DNA of 64,000 nt from Bacteroidia bacterium (GTDB lineage: Bacteria; Bacteroidota; Ignavibacteria; SZUA-365), in contig JAOSJT010000001.1 of NCBI GenBank assembly GCA_027493955.1, forward strand, positions 2,901,131 to 2,965,130, read 5' to 3'. Both the position numbers and the translations under genes were made by a program. How positions within the stretch are numbered: position 1 is the first letter of the stretch; each line of letters begins with the position of its first letter. This document shows positions 37,053-45,586 of the stretch, in pieces. The notes under the pieces are model-generated. The model searched no databases. It saw only the letters and a program-made list of their open reading frames with translations, and had not been told where the DNA came from.

Positions 37053-37112
37053 AAAAATACCTTTTACTGTTTTCCTGTGCTTCGTGGTGGAGTAGAAATC
37101 CGCAGTGCTCCA

Positions 37113-38723
37113 TCACAGCGTAGCATCGCGGTCTCGGTCGCCGCCTGCCCGGAGCGGCAAATCTATATGCATGACGGACGCGTGCAGGGATGTGCGGAAT
37201 TCGGTGCTGGTGATATTCTCCCATGCGGGGAGGACGGTGGAGAGCAGGCGGTGTTTTTCGGCCTGACGAATGGCGAGATAATGGAGCAATGGCGCGGGAT
37301 TGATGCGCTCGGTGAACGTGACATCCAGTTGACGACGCTCGAGATCATCCACGAAAGCGGAGATGAGTTGTCCCGCTGTCTGTGCATCCTGGATCTCGCC
37401 AAGTAAATCCTGCATCGCAATTGTATGGTGAAGCAGAATCCGCGCCTCAGCGCCAAGAAGGCCACGGAAGAACTCCACCGTGTAACGCAGTTTCTTACAG
37501 TGAATCCTGAGCGCGTGAAGCACATCGAGCGTCGCAGTTTCCAGATAGGGCCCGAATGCGATGATATCCGCATAGCGGCGCATGATCATGATGGGCGCGA
37601 TGGCCCCGATGCGCAGCGGCAATCCGGCGTCATTTGTCATTTCCCTGGCATCGCCTTTCTCCGGATGCGCAAGAAAATCCAGCATGCCCTGCTCGAAAAC
37701 GACGAAGCTGTCGGACTGTATGTGTTCGATCAAGGCGTTCAGGTGGAGCGCCTGTTCTTCCCGCCAGATTGCGACAAGAGGGAAAAATGCCTGCTGTTCG
37801 TTCTCGTCGAGCGTATCGACATGCCGTTGCATGTGCAAGAGCAACACGTCGAGGTCCCGCACATTGCCGAGCAGGCGTGCCAGGCGACGCAACGCTTTTC
37901 GCAGTACCGTGATGTGTTTTGCCTTGAATGCGTCCTCGAACAGGACAAACGCCGACCGCAATCTTCGCGTAGCGACGCGCATGCGGTGCACAACTTCGGG
38001 ATCAGCACCGAGCGTTTTCCTTTTGGATTGCCGCAACAAGATATCCAGCTGCTGTCCGCAGATTCGACGAGCAACGGTGGAAAGCGGCAGCATCGGGTCG
38101 AGTGTGTCGTTCTCCTTCGGGGCCTTCCGCCTTGTTGGCGTTGGCGTCGTCCGCGGTTGAGGAGACGCACTTCCGGATGCGTCTTCCCTGTCGGCGCGGG
38201 TCGGCCGGATATTGGGGGTCGCCGTTTGGAACAAGGCGACTCCCTGCCGCAACACCGCATTGCGCCAATAGCGTGTCCGGCTCTCGGAAAGTCCCACCTC
38301 GCGAGCGATGATACTGGTCGAGCGACCGTCGGCATAGCCCAGCGCAATCCGCAGGGCCGTACGGCGAGTTTCATCCAGCCTCGCCCCATCCACCTCGCGC
38401 AACGCATGCAGCAATGCCTCCGGAAACGCGTTGCCGTTCGAAGAACGGGGGGATGACCGCACGCGCTTGCCCCGCCGCTTTTCCGATGAGAAGTCGGGCT
38501 CGAAAATCCTCATTCCGTGCTCCTGGTACATTTTTCTCCAGAAGCGGACACGGCTCGGCGAAAGGCCGCAATCGTGCGCGATGAATGACGTATCGAATCC
38601 CTGCACGTAGAGCAAAAGGACGCGCGCGACGCGTTGCCGCTCTGATGGCAGCGCGGGGTCATCGGCCAGTTGGACCAGCCGTTGCGCCGCATTGCCATTC
38701 GATTCGACATCATTCATCGTCAT
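37113..38723 (-). CDS. CHAD-domain protein with two N-terminal helix-turn-helix modules
   Basis: The 536-residue protein begins with two related HTH modules. The first (about 31-66) has RVARVLLLYVQGFDTSFIAHDCGLSPSRVRFWRK and the second (about 121-156) has RTALRIALGYADGRSTSIIAREVGLSESRTRYWRN, both like homeodomain/transposase-type DNA-binding units. A disordered Pro/Thr/Lys-rich linker (about 165-208) leads to a CHAD domain (about 212-520) with the conserved VVHRMRVATRRLRSAF and HALRIHCKKLRYTVEFF helices. CHAD domains bind polyphosphate. The combination suggests a DNA-binding protein tuned by polyphosphate, but this is inference. It is convergent with the response regulator. Start choice is uncertain: no ribosome site is seen, and ATG codons lie at 38723 and 38717. 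Confidence 0.82.
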   Translation of the reverse strand: MTMNDVESNGNAAQRLVQLADDPALPSERQRVARVLLLYVQGFDTSFIAHDCGLSPSRVRFWRKMYQEHGMRIFEPDFSSEKRRGKRVRSSPRSSNGNAFPEALLHALREVDGARLDETRRTALRIALGYADGRSTSIIAREVGLSESRTRYWRNAVLRQGVALFQTATPNIRPTRADREDASGSASPQPRTTPTPTRRKAPKENDTLDPMLPLSTVARRICGQQLDILLRQSKRKTLGADPEVVHRMRVATRRLRSAFVLFEDAFKAKHITVLRKALRRLARLLGNVRDLDVLLLHMQRHVDTLDENEQQAFFPLVAIWREEQALHLNALIEHIQSDSFVVFEQGMLDFLAHPEKGDAREMTNDAGLPLRIGAIAPIMIMRRYADIIAFGPYLETATLDVLHALRIHCKKLRYTVEFFRGLLGAEARILLHHTIAMQDLLGEIQDAQTAGQLISAFVDDLERRQLDVTFTERINPAPLLHYLAIRQAEKHRLLSTVLPAWENITSTEFRTSLHASVMHIDLPLRAGGDRDRDATL

Positions 38724-38758
38724 GATGACGGAGACAGAACTACTGTGACAGTATGAGA

Positions 38759-38788
38759 AATATACCTGTCGTACGCGACCTTTCCCAA
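38759..38788 (-). promoter_or_regulatory. candidate promoter of the HTH-CHAD gene
   Basis: The minus strand has TTGGGA, an 18-bp spacer and TATATT, ending 36 bp before the start codon. Confidence 0.5.
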
Positions 38789-38826
38789 TGTGTCCGCCGC
38801 CGGTGTCACTGCGCACCGCATGCACG

Positions 38827-38855
38827 TTGTGAATCGCGCGGCATTGGCGTACATT
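38827..38855 (+). promoter_or_regulatory. candidate promoter of the M16 peptidase operon
   Basis: TTGTGA, a 17-bp spacer and TACATT lie 44 bp upstream of the first M16 gene. Confidence 0.5.
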
Positions 38856-38898
38856 TACGATGCAGCAGTCCTTAACAGCGGCGTGAACCTCCGGAAGC

Positions 38899-40236
38899 AT
38901 GGTTACCGTACTGATCCCTCTTCTTATCGCAGCTGGTCTCGCCGTCGGGCGTATGCACGCAACATCGGCGGAAGAGATACTTCCGTTTCGTTTCACCGAG
39001 TACCGCCTCGAAAACGGTTTGCGCGTCATTCTCATTCCCCGCCCGGGAGGCGGGCTCATGACCTACTACAGCATCGTGCGAACGGGAAGCAGAGACGAGG
39101 TCGAGGAAGGCACGACCGGCTTTGCGCATTTTTTCGAACACATGATGTTTCGCGGCTCGAAAAACTTTCCCGCAGCCAGATACGACAGCATGATTACGAC
39201 CATGGGCGCAAATGCCAACGCCTACACCACGGACGACTACACCGCTTATCACCTGTCCTTTGCGAGCGAGGATCTGGAGACGGTGGTCATGCTGGAAAGC
39301 GATCGCTTCCAGTTTCTTGCGTACGACGAGGAAGCATTTCAAACCGAAGCTGCGGCGGTATACGGCGAGTATCGCAAAGGCAGAAGCGATCCGTGGGAAT
39401 CTCTCTCCGAAGCACTGCACCGAACCGCGTACGACCAGCATACCTACCGGCATACGACCATCGGTTTCGAGGCGGACATCAAAACCATGCCAGGGCTGTT
39501 CGAATACAGCAAAGAGTTTTATCAACGTCATTACCGACCCGAAAACACCGTCCTGCTGCTCACCGGCGATTTTGACCCCGAAGAAGCGCGCTCACTGATC
39601 GATACATACTACGGCTCATGGCCATCCGGATATGTCGAGCCGGCCATCCCCGCGGAGCCCGAACAGCGCCAACGGCGTCGCGTGGATGTGACCTATGATG
39701 GCCAGACCCAGCCGCTTCTGGCTGTTGCGTGGATGGGGGAGGCTCTGAAGCCCTCCAGTAAACGCATGGCGGCGGGACACATGCTCGGCGAGTGGCTTTT
39801 TGGCGAAGGAAGCGCCCTGTATAAAAAACTGGTTCTCAAAGAGCAAAAAGTCCGGCACCTGGCTGTGGATTTCGGCTTGAATCGGGATCCCGGACTCTGG
39901 AGCGTGATGGCCAGCGTGAAGGATAAGAGGGACATCCGCTATGTGTTGTCGGAAATCGAAAAAACTGTTGCACTCTCCATACAAACAGCTCCTGCAAAAG
40001 AGGATCTCACACGGCTCAAGCGCCGGCTTCGTTACTCGTTTCTGATGGAGCTGGACACACCGGATCACATCGCCGCCAACCTCGCGCGCTATGCAGGGAT
40101 AACGGGCGGTATTGACGCCGTCGAGCAGCTCTTCGCCTGCTATGCGGATGTGACGGCGACCGACCTGCGCGATGCCGCCTCCGCGCTGCTCGGGAAAGAG
40201 CGGAGTACGATAGCTGTCCTGACCGGGAGGAGATGA
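38899..40236 (+). CDS. M16-family zinc metallopeptidase (catalytic)
   Basis: The 445-residue protein has an N-terminal signal or anchor (MVTVLIPLLIAAGLAVG). The inverted zinc motif HxxEH is present as HFFEH (77-81), and the distal glutamate lies in EAAAVYGEYRKG about 75 residues later. Family blocks TGFAHFFEHMMFRGSKNFP, YTAYHLSFASEDLE and HYRPENTVLLLTGDFDPEE follow. It is a periplasmic or secreted processing peptidase of the pitrilysin/PqqL type. The next gene, starting 1 bp after the stop, encodes a second M16 chain without the metal motif, so the two likely form a heterodimer like other two-gene M16B systems. Confidence 0.92.
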   Translation: MVTVLIPLLIAAGLAVGRMHATSAEEILPFRFTEYRLENGLRVILIPRPGGGLMTYYSIVRTGSRDEVEEGTTGFAHFFEHMMFRGSKNFPAARYDSMITTMGANANAYTTDDYTAYHLSFASEDLETVVMLESDRFQFLAYDEEAFQTEAAAVYGEYRKGRSDPWESLSEALHRTAYDQHTYRHTTIGFEADIKTMPGLFEYSKEFYQRHYRPENTVLLLTGDFDPEEARSLIDTYYGSWPSGYVEPAIPAEPEQRQRRRVDVTYDGQTQPLLAVAWMGEALKPSSKRMAAGHMLGEWLFGEGSALYKKLVLKEQKVRHLAVDFGLNRDPGLWSVMASVKDKRDIRYVLSEIEKTVALSIQTAPAKEDLTRLKRRLRYSFLMELDTPDHIAANLARYAGITGGIDAVEQLFACYADVTATDLRDAASALLGKERSTIAVLTGRR

Positions 40237-40237
40237 C

Positions 40238-41740
40238 ATGTCCTCTTACGTCCGGCCGCTGGCGAAAATGATACTGTCTGCGATTCTGCTTGCGGGTTGT
40301 ACCCCTCCAGCATCCGAACACCTTATCCCGTTCCCCGATAAGGATGATCCCATCGTGTCGTTACGACTGTGGATCAAGACCGGATCGCAGTGCGACCCGA
40401 CAGGCAGGGAGGGGCTCGCCGCACTTACCGCCGCAATGCTGACCCGGGCCTCGACAAAGGTGCATTCGTATTCGGAGATACTCGATCTCCTCTATCCCAT
40501 GGCTACGTCGTATCAGGCGACGGTGGATAAGGAGATGACGGTAATTACCGCGAGAGTACATGTCGACAATCTCGAGGAGTTCTATCCGCTGCTGATCAAC
40601 GCTGTTCTGCATCCGGCGCTTCTCGAGGATGACTTCAGGAGAATTCGTACGGACATGATCAATGCGATAGAAAAAGGTCTGCGGTACTCCGACGACGAAG
40701 AACTTGGCAAGGCGGCCTTGCACACATTTGTTTTCGAGGATACACCGTACGCACATCCTGTCGTCGGTCGCGTGGCGTCGTTGAAAAAAATCACCGTGGA
40801 CGATGTCCGTTCATTCTACAAGCGTTGGTACACCGGAGACAACATCGTGATCGGCATCGCAGGCGGCTATGATGATGCGCTGATCGAACGTCTCCAGCTC
40901 GATATCGCCAAGCTTCCGGTCGGAGCGCCGACACCGCCGGGGATGCCCGCACCGAATGAGATTCAGGGGCTGCAATTCCTTCTGGTGGAAAAGGACTGCA
41001 AAGCCACGTCCATCAGCATGGGCGTCCCCATCGACGTGCTGCGCGGGCAGGACGATTTCTGGCCGTTATTCCTGTTCAATTCCTGGTTTGGTGAACACAG
41101 AAACTCTTCTTCACATCTGTATCAGGTACTACGGGAAGCGCAGGGCATGAATTACGGCGCATATTCATATATCGAGTTCTTTCCGAATGGCGGCCACACG
41201 CACATGCCAACCCCGAATCATGCACGCCGTCAGCAGTTGTTTGAGATATGGCTGCGACCGGTGCGGCATGAACACCGGCATTTCGCGCTTCGTGCCGCGC
41301 TGCGTGAATTGCAGATGGCCGTGGATAGCGGTATGACGCAGGAACAGCTCGATCTCACCAAGCGCTTTCTGGATAAATACGTTCGTCACTATGCCAAAAC
41401 CGCCTTCGATCGCCTCGGCTACGCCATGGACAGCAGATTCTACGGATTACGAGGCGATTATCTCGATGTATTGCGTAAGCGCTTGCGGCGGGTGTCTCTT
41501 GACGAGGTGAATACCGCCATACGAACGTATCTTCAACCCGCGAACCTGAAAATCGCCGTAGTGACGAAAGGCGCACGCGCATTCGCGGACTCATTGGTGA
41601 CCGATGCGCCGAGTCCCGTTATCTATGACGCTCCCAAGTCCGTGAAGGTCATCGAGGACGATGCCTTCATTCAGGTGTATCCCCTCGCTGTGCGCCGGGA
41701 GAACATACGCATCGTTCCAGTCGGACAGATGTTCCGCTGA
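40238..41740 (+). CDS. M16-family lipoprotein, non-catalytic partner
   Basis: The 500-residue protein has a lipoprotein signal peptide ending LLAGC (acylated Cys about 21). It carries M16-like folds (VSLRLWIKTGSQCDPTGREGLAALTAAMLTRAS; FYKRWYTGDNIVIGIAGGYDDA), but the HxxEH position reads GLAAL and the zinc ligands are absent. It also has the C-terminal M16 region with EAQGMNYGAYSYIEFFPNGG. As in M16B pairs, it probably supplies the substrate-binding half to the catalytic chain encoded just upstream. The lipid anchor may fix the complex to a membrane. Confidence 0.87.
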   Translation: MSSYVRPLAKMILSAILLAGCTPPASEHLIPFPDKDDPIVSLRLWIKTGSQCDPTGREGLAALTAAMLTRASTKVHSYSEILDLLYPMATSYQATVDKEMTVITARVHVDNLEEFYPLLINAVLHPALLEDDFRRIRTDMINAIEKGLRYSDDEELGKAALHTFVFEDTPYAHPVVGRVASLKKITVDDVRSFYKRWYTGDNIVIGIAGGYDDALIERLQLDIAKLPVGAPTPPGMPAPNEIQGLQFLLVEKDCKATSISMGVPIDVLRGQDDFWPLFLFNSWFGEHRNSSSHLYQVLREAQGMNYGAYSYIEFFPNGGHTHMPTPNHARRQQLFEIWLRPVRHEHRHFALRAALRELQMAVDSGMTQEQLDLTKRFLDKYVRHYAKTAFDRLGYAMDSRFYGLRGDYLDVLRKRLRRVSLDEVNTAIRTYLQPANLKIAVVTKGARAFADSLVTDAPSPVIYDAPKSVKVIEDDAFIQVYPLAVRRENIRIVPVGQMFR

Positions 41741-41892
41741 TCACGACGGCGGGCGGAGAATGGTGCTGTCGCGAGGCTCCGCACCTTCCGGGTGTCCGTG
41801 TCCCCAGTCTGTGCCGTGCACGCTCTGCCCTTGTCCATCGCAGAAGACATTCTGGCCACATCGGCGAAGCCGGCACCCGATGCGGCATTTCG

Positions 41893-41899
41893 TATATTG
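41893..41899 (+). promoter_or_regulatory. candidate -10 box TATATTG upstream of the AroB-AroA gene
   Basis: TATATTG lies 29 bp before the start codon. No good -35 was found at 16-18 bp spacing. Confidence 0.35.
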
Positions 41900-41927
41900 A
41901 TGATTTCAGACAGACTGTTGCAACTGC

Positions 41928-44231
41928 ATGACCACCCATGATGTGATTCTCAAACCTGAACGCGTGCGCACCGTCGCGGATATAGGCGCCGACAACCGCT
42001 GCATCGTTATTGCGGACAGCGCGTTGCCCGTGGACGTCCTGCGCGCACTGCCGAATCCTTTGCTGGTACGTGCGGGAGAGGAGTTGAAGACGCTCCATTC
42101 TGTCGGCGATCTTGCCTCCGAGGTTTTACGCCGGAGGTCATCGCGACCGATGACCCTTGTGGCTGTCGGAGGCGGATCTGTCGGTGACGCGGTGGGCTTT
42201 CTTGCGAGCATTCTGTGGCGCGGCGTAGAGCTGTGGCATGTTCCTACGACGCTGATCGCCATGGTGGATTCCGCGCACGGAGGAAAAACCGCCGTCAATC
42301 TCGGTGAGGCAAAGAATCAGCTTGGGACCTTCCATCTGCCCTCAAGAACGATCATCGTTGAACAGCTTGTCGAAACCCTGTCGCACGATCTGCGCCGCGA
42401 AGGTATGGCTGAAGTGCTCAAGGCGCTCTGGCTCGGCGATAGCGACGCCGCCCGCGCACTCGATCCGTTCGATGTGGAACGCTGTGTGTACGCGCCGGGA
42501 CAGGAAGCCGCAGCAGTCCTCTTCCCTCTGCTCGAAAAGGCCATTGCCGTCAAGCTTCGTATCGTCCGGGAAGATGTCCGAGAGGAGCGGGGGATTCGCA
42601 CGGTGCTGAATCTTGGACACACAGTGGCCCATGCGCTGGAGCTGACCGCCGGGCTGCGACACGGAAACGCCGTCGCATGGGGTCTTGCAGCCGCGCTGCG
42701 CTTCTCGTCCGAATTCGGGCTCCCGCCGGATGACCTGGGGCTCATGCAAAAGCAGCTCTTTTCCTTGCTCCTTCCCCTTCAGCAACTACCGGAAAGATTC
42801 GCCCTTCTCGGAGCAATGAGCCGCGATAAGAAACATGTCCACGACCAGCTCCGCTCCGTGTTCCTGCAGCGGCTGGGACAACCGATAATCCGTACGGGAA
42901 TATCGGCATCGGAATGGATAGACGCTTTCCATGACGCATACCGGACATTCATCCATCACCCCATCGAGGTTCGGCAGTGCACGCAACGCGCCGTACGCAT
43001 TACCGCAGAAGCCGGGAAATCGGAACTGAACCGGGCTCTGATCATAGCGGCACAGCGTATCGGCAAAACCACCATAGTCGGCCGCAGCAGCGCGGACGAT
43101 GTGCGTTCCATGGTGACTGCGCTCCGCGCTCTCGGTTATCCTCTGCAAGAAACGACCGACGGATTCTGTGTTGATAACCTCAATCGCGGCCTGGAACACT
43201 ATGATGCCCCGGAGCTGCGACGCATCAACGCGGGTGAAGGCGGTACAACGTTCCGCTTCCTGACGGCATTGGCCTGCACGTCATCGAAACCCACAAAAAT
43301 CATCGCCGCAGACCGTTTGCTCGAACGGCCGCACGAAGCCCTGTTCCGCTCGCTGCGCAGTGGCGGAGCAGACATCCGGCCCTTCGACGACAGCAGCGGT
43401 CGCGGCATCGTCGTCACCGGCTGGAAGGAAGCGCCTGCGATGTTTTCGGTGGAGGCCGATCAATCCTCACAATTCGCCTCGGCGATCGCACTGCTCTCCG
43501 TGGGTATGGAGCATCCGTTCACGTTGCGGCTGCTTTCGACGCCGGTCAGTGCACCGTATCTGGACATGACACTGCGTATGCTGCGCACGGCTGGTGTGGA
43601 CATCATCGCGCATGGAGACCTCATCGCCTTCAATCAGACAGAGCGTCTGAATGAAGCTCTGTCGCTCAGCATCGAGGAGGATGCCAGCTCCGTCGCCGTG
43701 TGGCATGCTGCCGCAGCGCTCGGGCATCCCCTACAGCCTTCGATACCCGGCACCGACTCCCGGCAGCCGGACAGCGCGGTCGGTGAACTACTCGCCCGTC
43801 TGCGCAACGATGTCGCCTCCGAGCTGCCTTTGACGTTAACCGACACCCCGGACCTGCTCCCCGTACTTGTCGCCGTCGCCATTCGCTTGCGACGCCGGGT
43901 GCGCTTCACCGGCCTGCAGGCCTTGCGGCACAAAGAATCCGACCGTCTCGTCGTATTTGCCGACACACTTACCGCGGCGGGCGTCGTTGCCCGTGTGGAG
44001 GGTGACGCATTGCTCATTGATGGCGCAAGCTCAAGCATCCCGCGCGGGGCAAGAATACGCACCTTCGGAGATCATCGCATCGTGATGGCCGCCGCATTAC
44101 TGGCGGGTGATGATACGCCGCTGATCATCGATCATCCCTCGAGTATCAGCAAATCGTATCCCTCTTTCTGGAACGATGCACGACGGGCCGGCTGGAGCCT
44201 GCGGCCGCATTATGACGGAGTTGCCGAATGA
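41928..44231 (+). CDS. bifunctional 3-dehydroquinate synthase / EPSP synthase fusion (AroB-AroA)
   Basis: One uninterrupted 767-residue frame contains two shikimate enzymes. Residues 1 to about 340 are 3-dehydroquinate synthase: NAD-binding GGGSVGD (81-87), VPTTLIAMVDSAHGGKTAVN, KNQLGTFHLP, and metal ligands Glu162 (REGMAEVLK), His231 (LGHTVAHALE) and His245 (LRHGNAVAWG). Residues about 348-767 are EPSP synthase: AGKSELNRA (362-370), AGEGGTTFRFLTA (435-447), DQSSQFASA (511-519), Asp642, RHKESDR (667-673), GDHR (714-717) and SKSYPSF. All recognised catalytic residues are present in both halves. The order equals the first two domains of fungal AROM. No ribosome site is visible. The next gene overlaps by 4 bp. 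Confidence 0.93.
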   Translation: MTTHDVILKPERVRTVADIGADNRCIVIADSALPVDVLRALPNPLLVRAGEELKTLHSVGDLASEVLRRRSSRPMTLVAVGGGSVGDAVGFLASILWRGVELWHVPTTLIAMVDSAHGGKTAVNLGEAKNQLGTFHLPSRTIIVEQLVETLSHDLRREGMAEVLKALWLGDSDAARALDPFDVERCVYAPGQEAAAVLFPLLEKAIAVKLRIVREDVREERGIRTVLNLGHTVAHALELTAGLRHGNAVAWGLAAALRFSSEFGLPPDDLGLMQKQLFSLLLPLQQLPERFALLGAMSRDKKHVHDQLRSVFLQRLGQPIIRTGISASEWIDAFHDAYRTFIHHPIEVRQCTQRAVRITAEAGKSELNRALIIAAQRIGKTTIVGRSSADDVRSMVTALRALGYPLQETTDGFCVDNLNRGLEHYDAPELRRINAGEGGTTFRFLTALACTSSKPTKIIAADRLLERPHEALFRSLRSGGADIRPFDDSSGRGIVVTGWKEAPAMFSVEADQSSQFASAIALLSVGMEHPFTLRLLSTPVSAPYLDMTLRMLRTAGVDIIAHGDLIAFNQTERLNEALSLSIEEDASSVAVWHAAAALGHPLQPSIPGTDSRQPDSAVGELLARLRNDVASELPLTLTDTPDLLPVLVAVAIRLRRRVRFTGLQALRHKESDRLVVFADTLTAAGVVARVEGDALLIDGASSSIPRGARIRTFGDHRIVMAAALLAGDDTPLIIDHPSSISKSYPSFWNDARRAGWSLRPHYDGVAE

Positions 44232-45484
44232 CAAAATCCTTCACCGAGTATTATGATGAGGAACGCCGCCGCTCGTCGGGTCAGCCTGCGCGACTTCCGC
44301 CCGGTAGCTGCGTCACGCCCGATGGAAGACGCTGCCGCCTTTGCCACGCTCCTTCCATGGAGTATGCGAAGGAGCTGAAGGTGAAAGACACGGCCTTCCG
44401 GCGCTTTTGGGCCTCCTTCGCATCGGAAAACGTCGTGGACAGGCTGCGACCATCCCCTTCGGGTCGCGGATATCGCGTGGTCACGAAGCGCAAGGTGCAC
44501 GTGACACGCGCCGGTTTCTCCATGGGCTTGATCGATCCTGTCGGAAGGAAGCTGCTCGATGTTGACAGTTGTGCTATCGAACCCGCGTCGCACGCCGCGC
44601 TGTACGCACGCATTGCCGCATTGTTACGACATCGCGCCGCGAATCCGTTGGTCGCGGCGCTGCAATACGTCATACTCAAAGGCAACTACGAAACGACAGC
44701 GGTCATTTTCAATCTCTCGGAAATTTCCCAACACGCTGTCAAGGCTGCGAACACCGTTTCCAAACTGCTGACGCGCGAGTTTCCTTCGGTACAGGGAGTG
44801 TTCCTTTTTGAAGATGACAGTGGCGACCGCTATTACATGGGGGGGAACACCGCAGCGGCGGCGGCATTCCGTCGACTCTACGGTGAACGTGAAATCTCTC
44901 TGCGCATGGATGATCTCCGTCTGGTTTACGATGTACAGGCGTTTTCCCAGGTGAATCTTTCCGTCATGCCTACGTTGCTCGCCACAGCACGGGAGATGCT
45001 CGGCCAGCGCGGTGCCTCGCTCTTCGATTTGTACAGCGGGTACGGACTTTTTTCGATCGGACTCGCTTCGGGTTACTCCGTGGTACGCGGCCTCGAGGTG
45101 TCGCAGCAGGCCGTTGCTTCCGCCATGAACAACGCGCGCCGGCTCAAGCTCTCTCATGTCCGATTCAATCGCTCAGATATTTCCCCGGAAAGTCTGATCC
45201 GTACCTTACCCATGCTCGGACCAGACGACGCTGTCGTGATGGATCCCCCGCGCAACGGTGCGGCCGATGGGGTGATCGAGGCTGTGGCGGACAGAGGGCC
45301 GGGGCGAATTCTGCATGTATTCTGCAACACCGAGCGTCTCAAACCCGATATTGCCGCATGGGCGCGTTGCGGGTATGCCGTGCGCCGCGCGATTCCGGTC
45401 GACAATTTCCCGGGGACCGACCATCTGGAAGTTTTGCTGTTGCTGACACCGGAGCAGCGGAGACACAATGACACGGCACACTGA
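44228..45484 (+). CDS. TrmA/RlmC/RlmD-family RNA (uracil-5-)-methyltransferase-like protein
   Basis: The 418-residue protein has the class I methyltransferase core with motif I LFDLYSGYGLFSIGLA (about 264-279). The substrate motif AFSQVN, DPPRNG, the catalytic-cysteine motif VFCNTE and the terminal base motif DNFPGTDHLEVL with its Glu all fit 5-methyluridine methyltransferases. The N-terminal TRAM domain is missing, and the usual 4Fe-4S cysteines are reduced to CRLCH. The target, tRNA or 23S rRNA, cannot be decided. It overlaps the shikimate fusion gene by ATGA and is probably translated with it. Confidence 0.83.
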   Translation: MTKSFTEYYDEERRRSSGQPARLPPGSCVTPDGRRCRLCHAPSMEYAKELKVKDTAFRRFWASFASENVVDRLRPSPSGRGYRVVTKRKVHVTRAGFSMGLIDPVGRKLLDVDSCAIEPASHAALYARIAALLRHRAANPLVAALQYVILKGNYETTAVIFNLSEISQHAVKAANTVSKLLTREFPSVQGVFLFEDDSGDRYYMGGNTAAAAAFRRLYGEREISLRMDDLRLVYDVQAFSQVNLSVMPTLLATAREMLGQRGASLFDLYSGYGLFSIGLASGYSVVRGLEVSQQAVASAMNNARRLKLSHVRFNRSDISPESLIRTLPMLGPDDAVVMDPPRNGAADGVIEAVADRGPGRILHVFCNTERLKPDIAAWARCGYAVRRAIPVDNFPGTDHLEVLLLLTPEQRRHNDTAH

Positions 45485-45586
45485 AGCACACCGAATGACA
45501 AAGCGACAACTGCGGGCGTGGAGCGGGTGCCGTCTTCCAAGCAGGGATGAATCCGCTGCGGCCAAGAGACGTGTTCGGGATGGAAT

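Noticed and set aside
40238-41740. Second M16 chain as an independent active peptidase
   Set aside because: The HxxEH position reads GLAAL and no alternative zinc ligands are evident.
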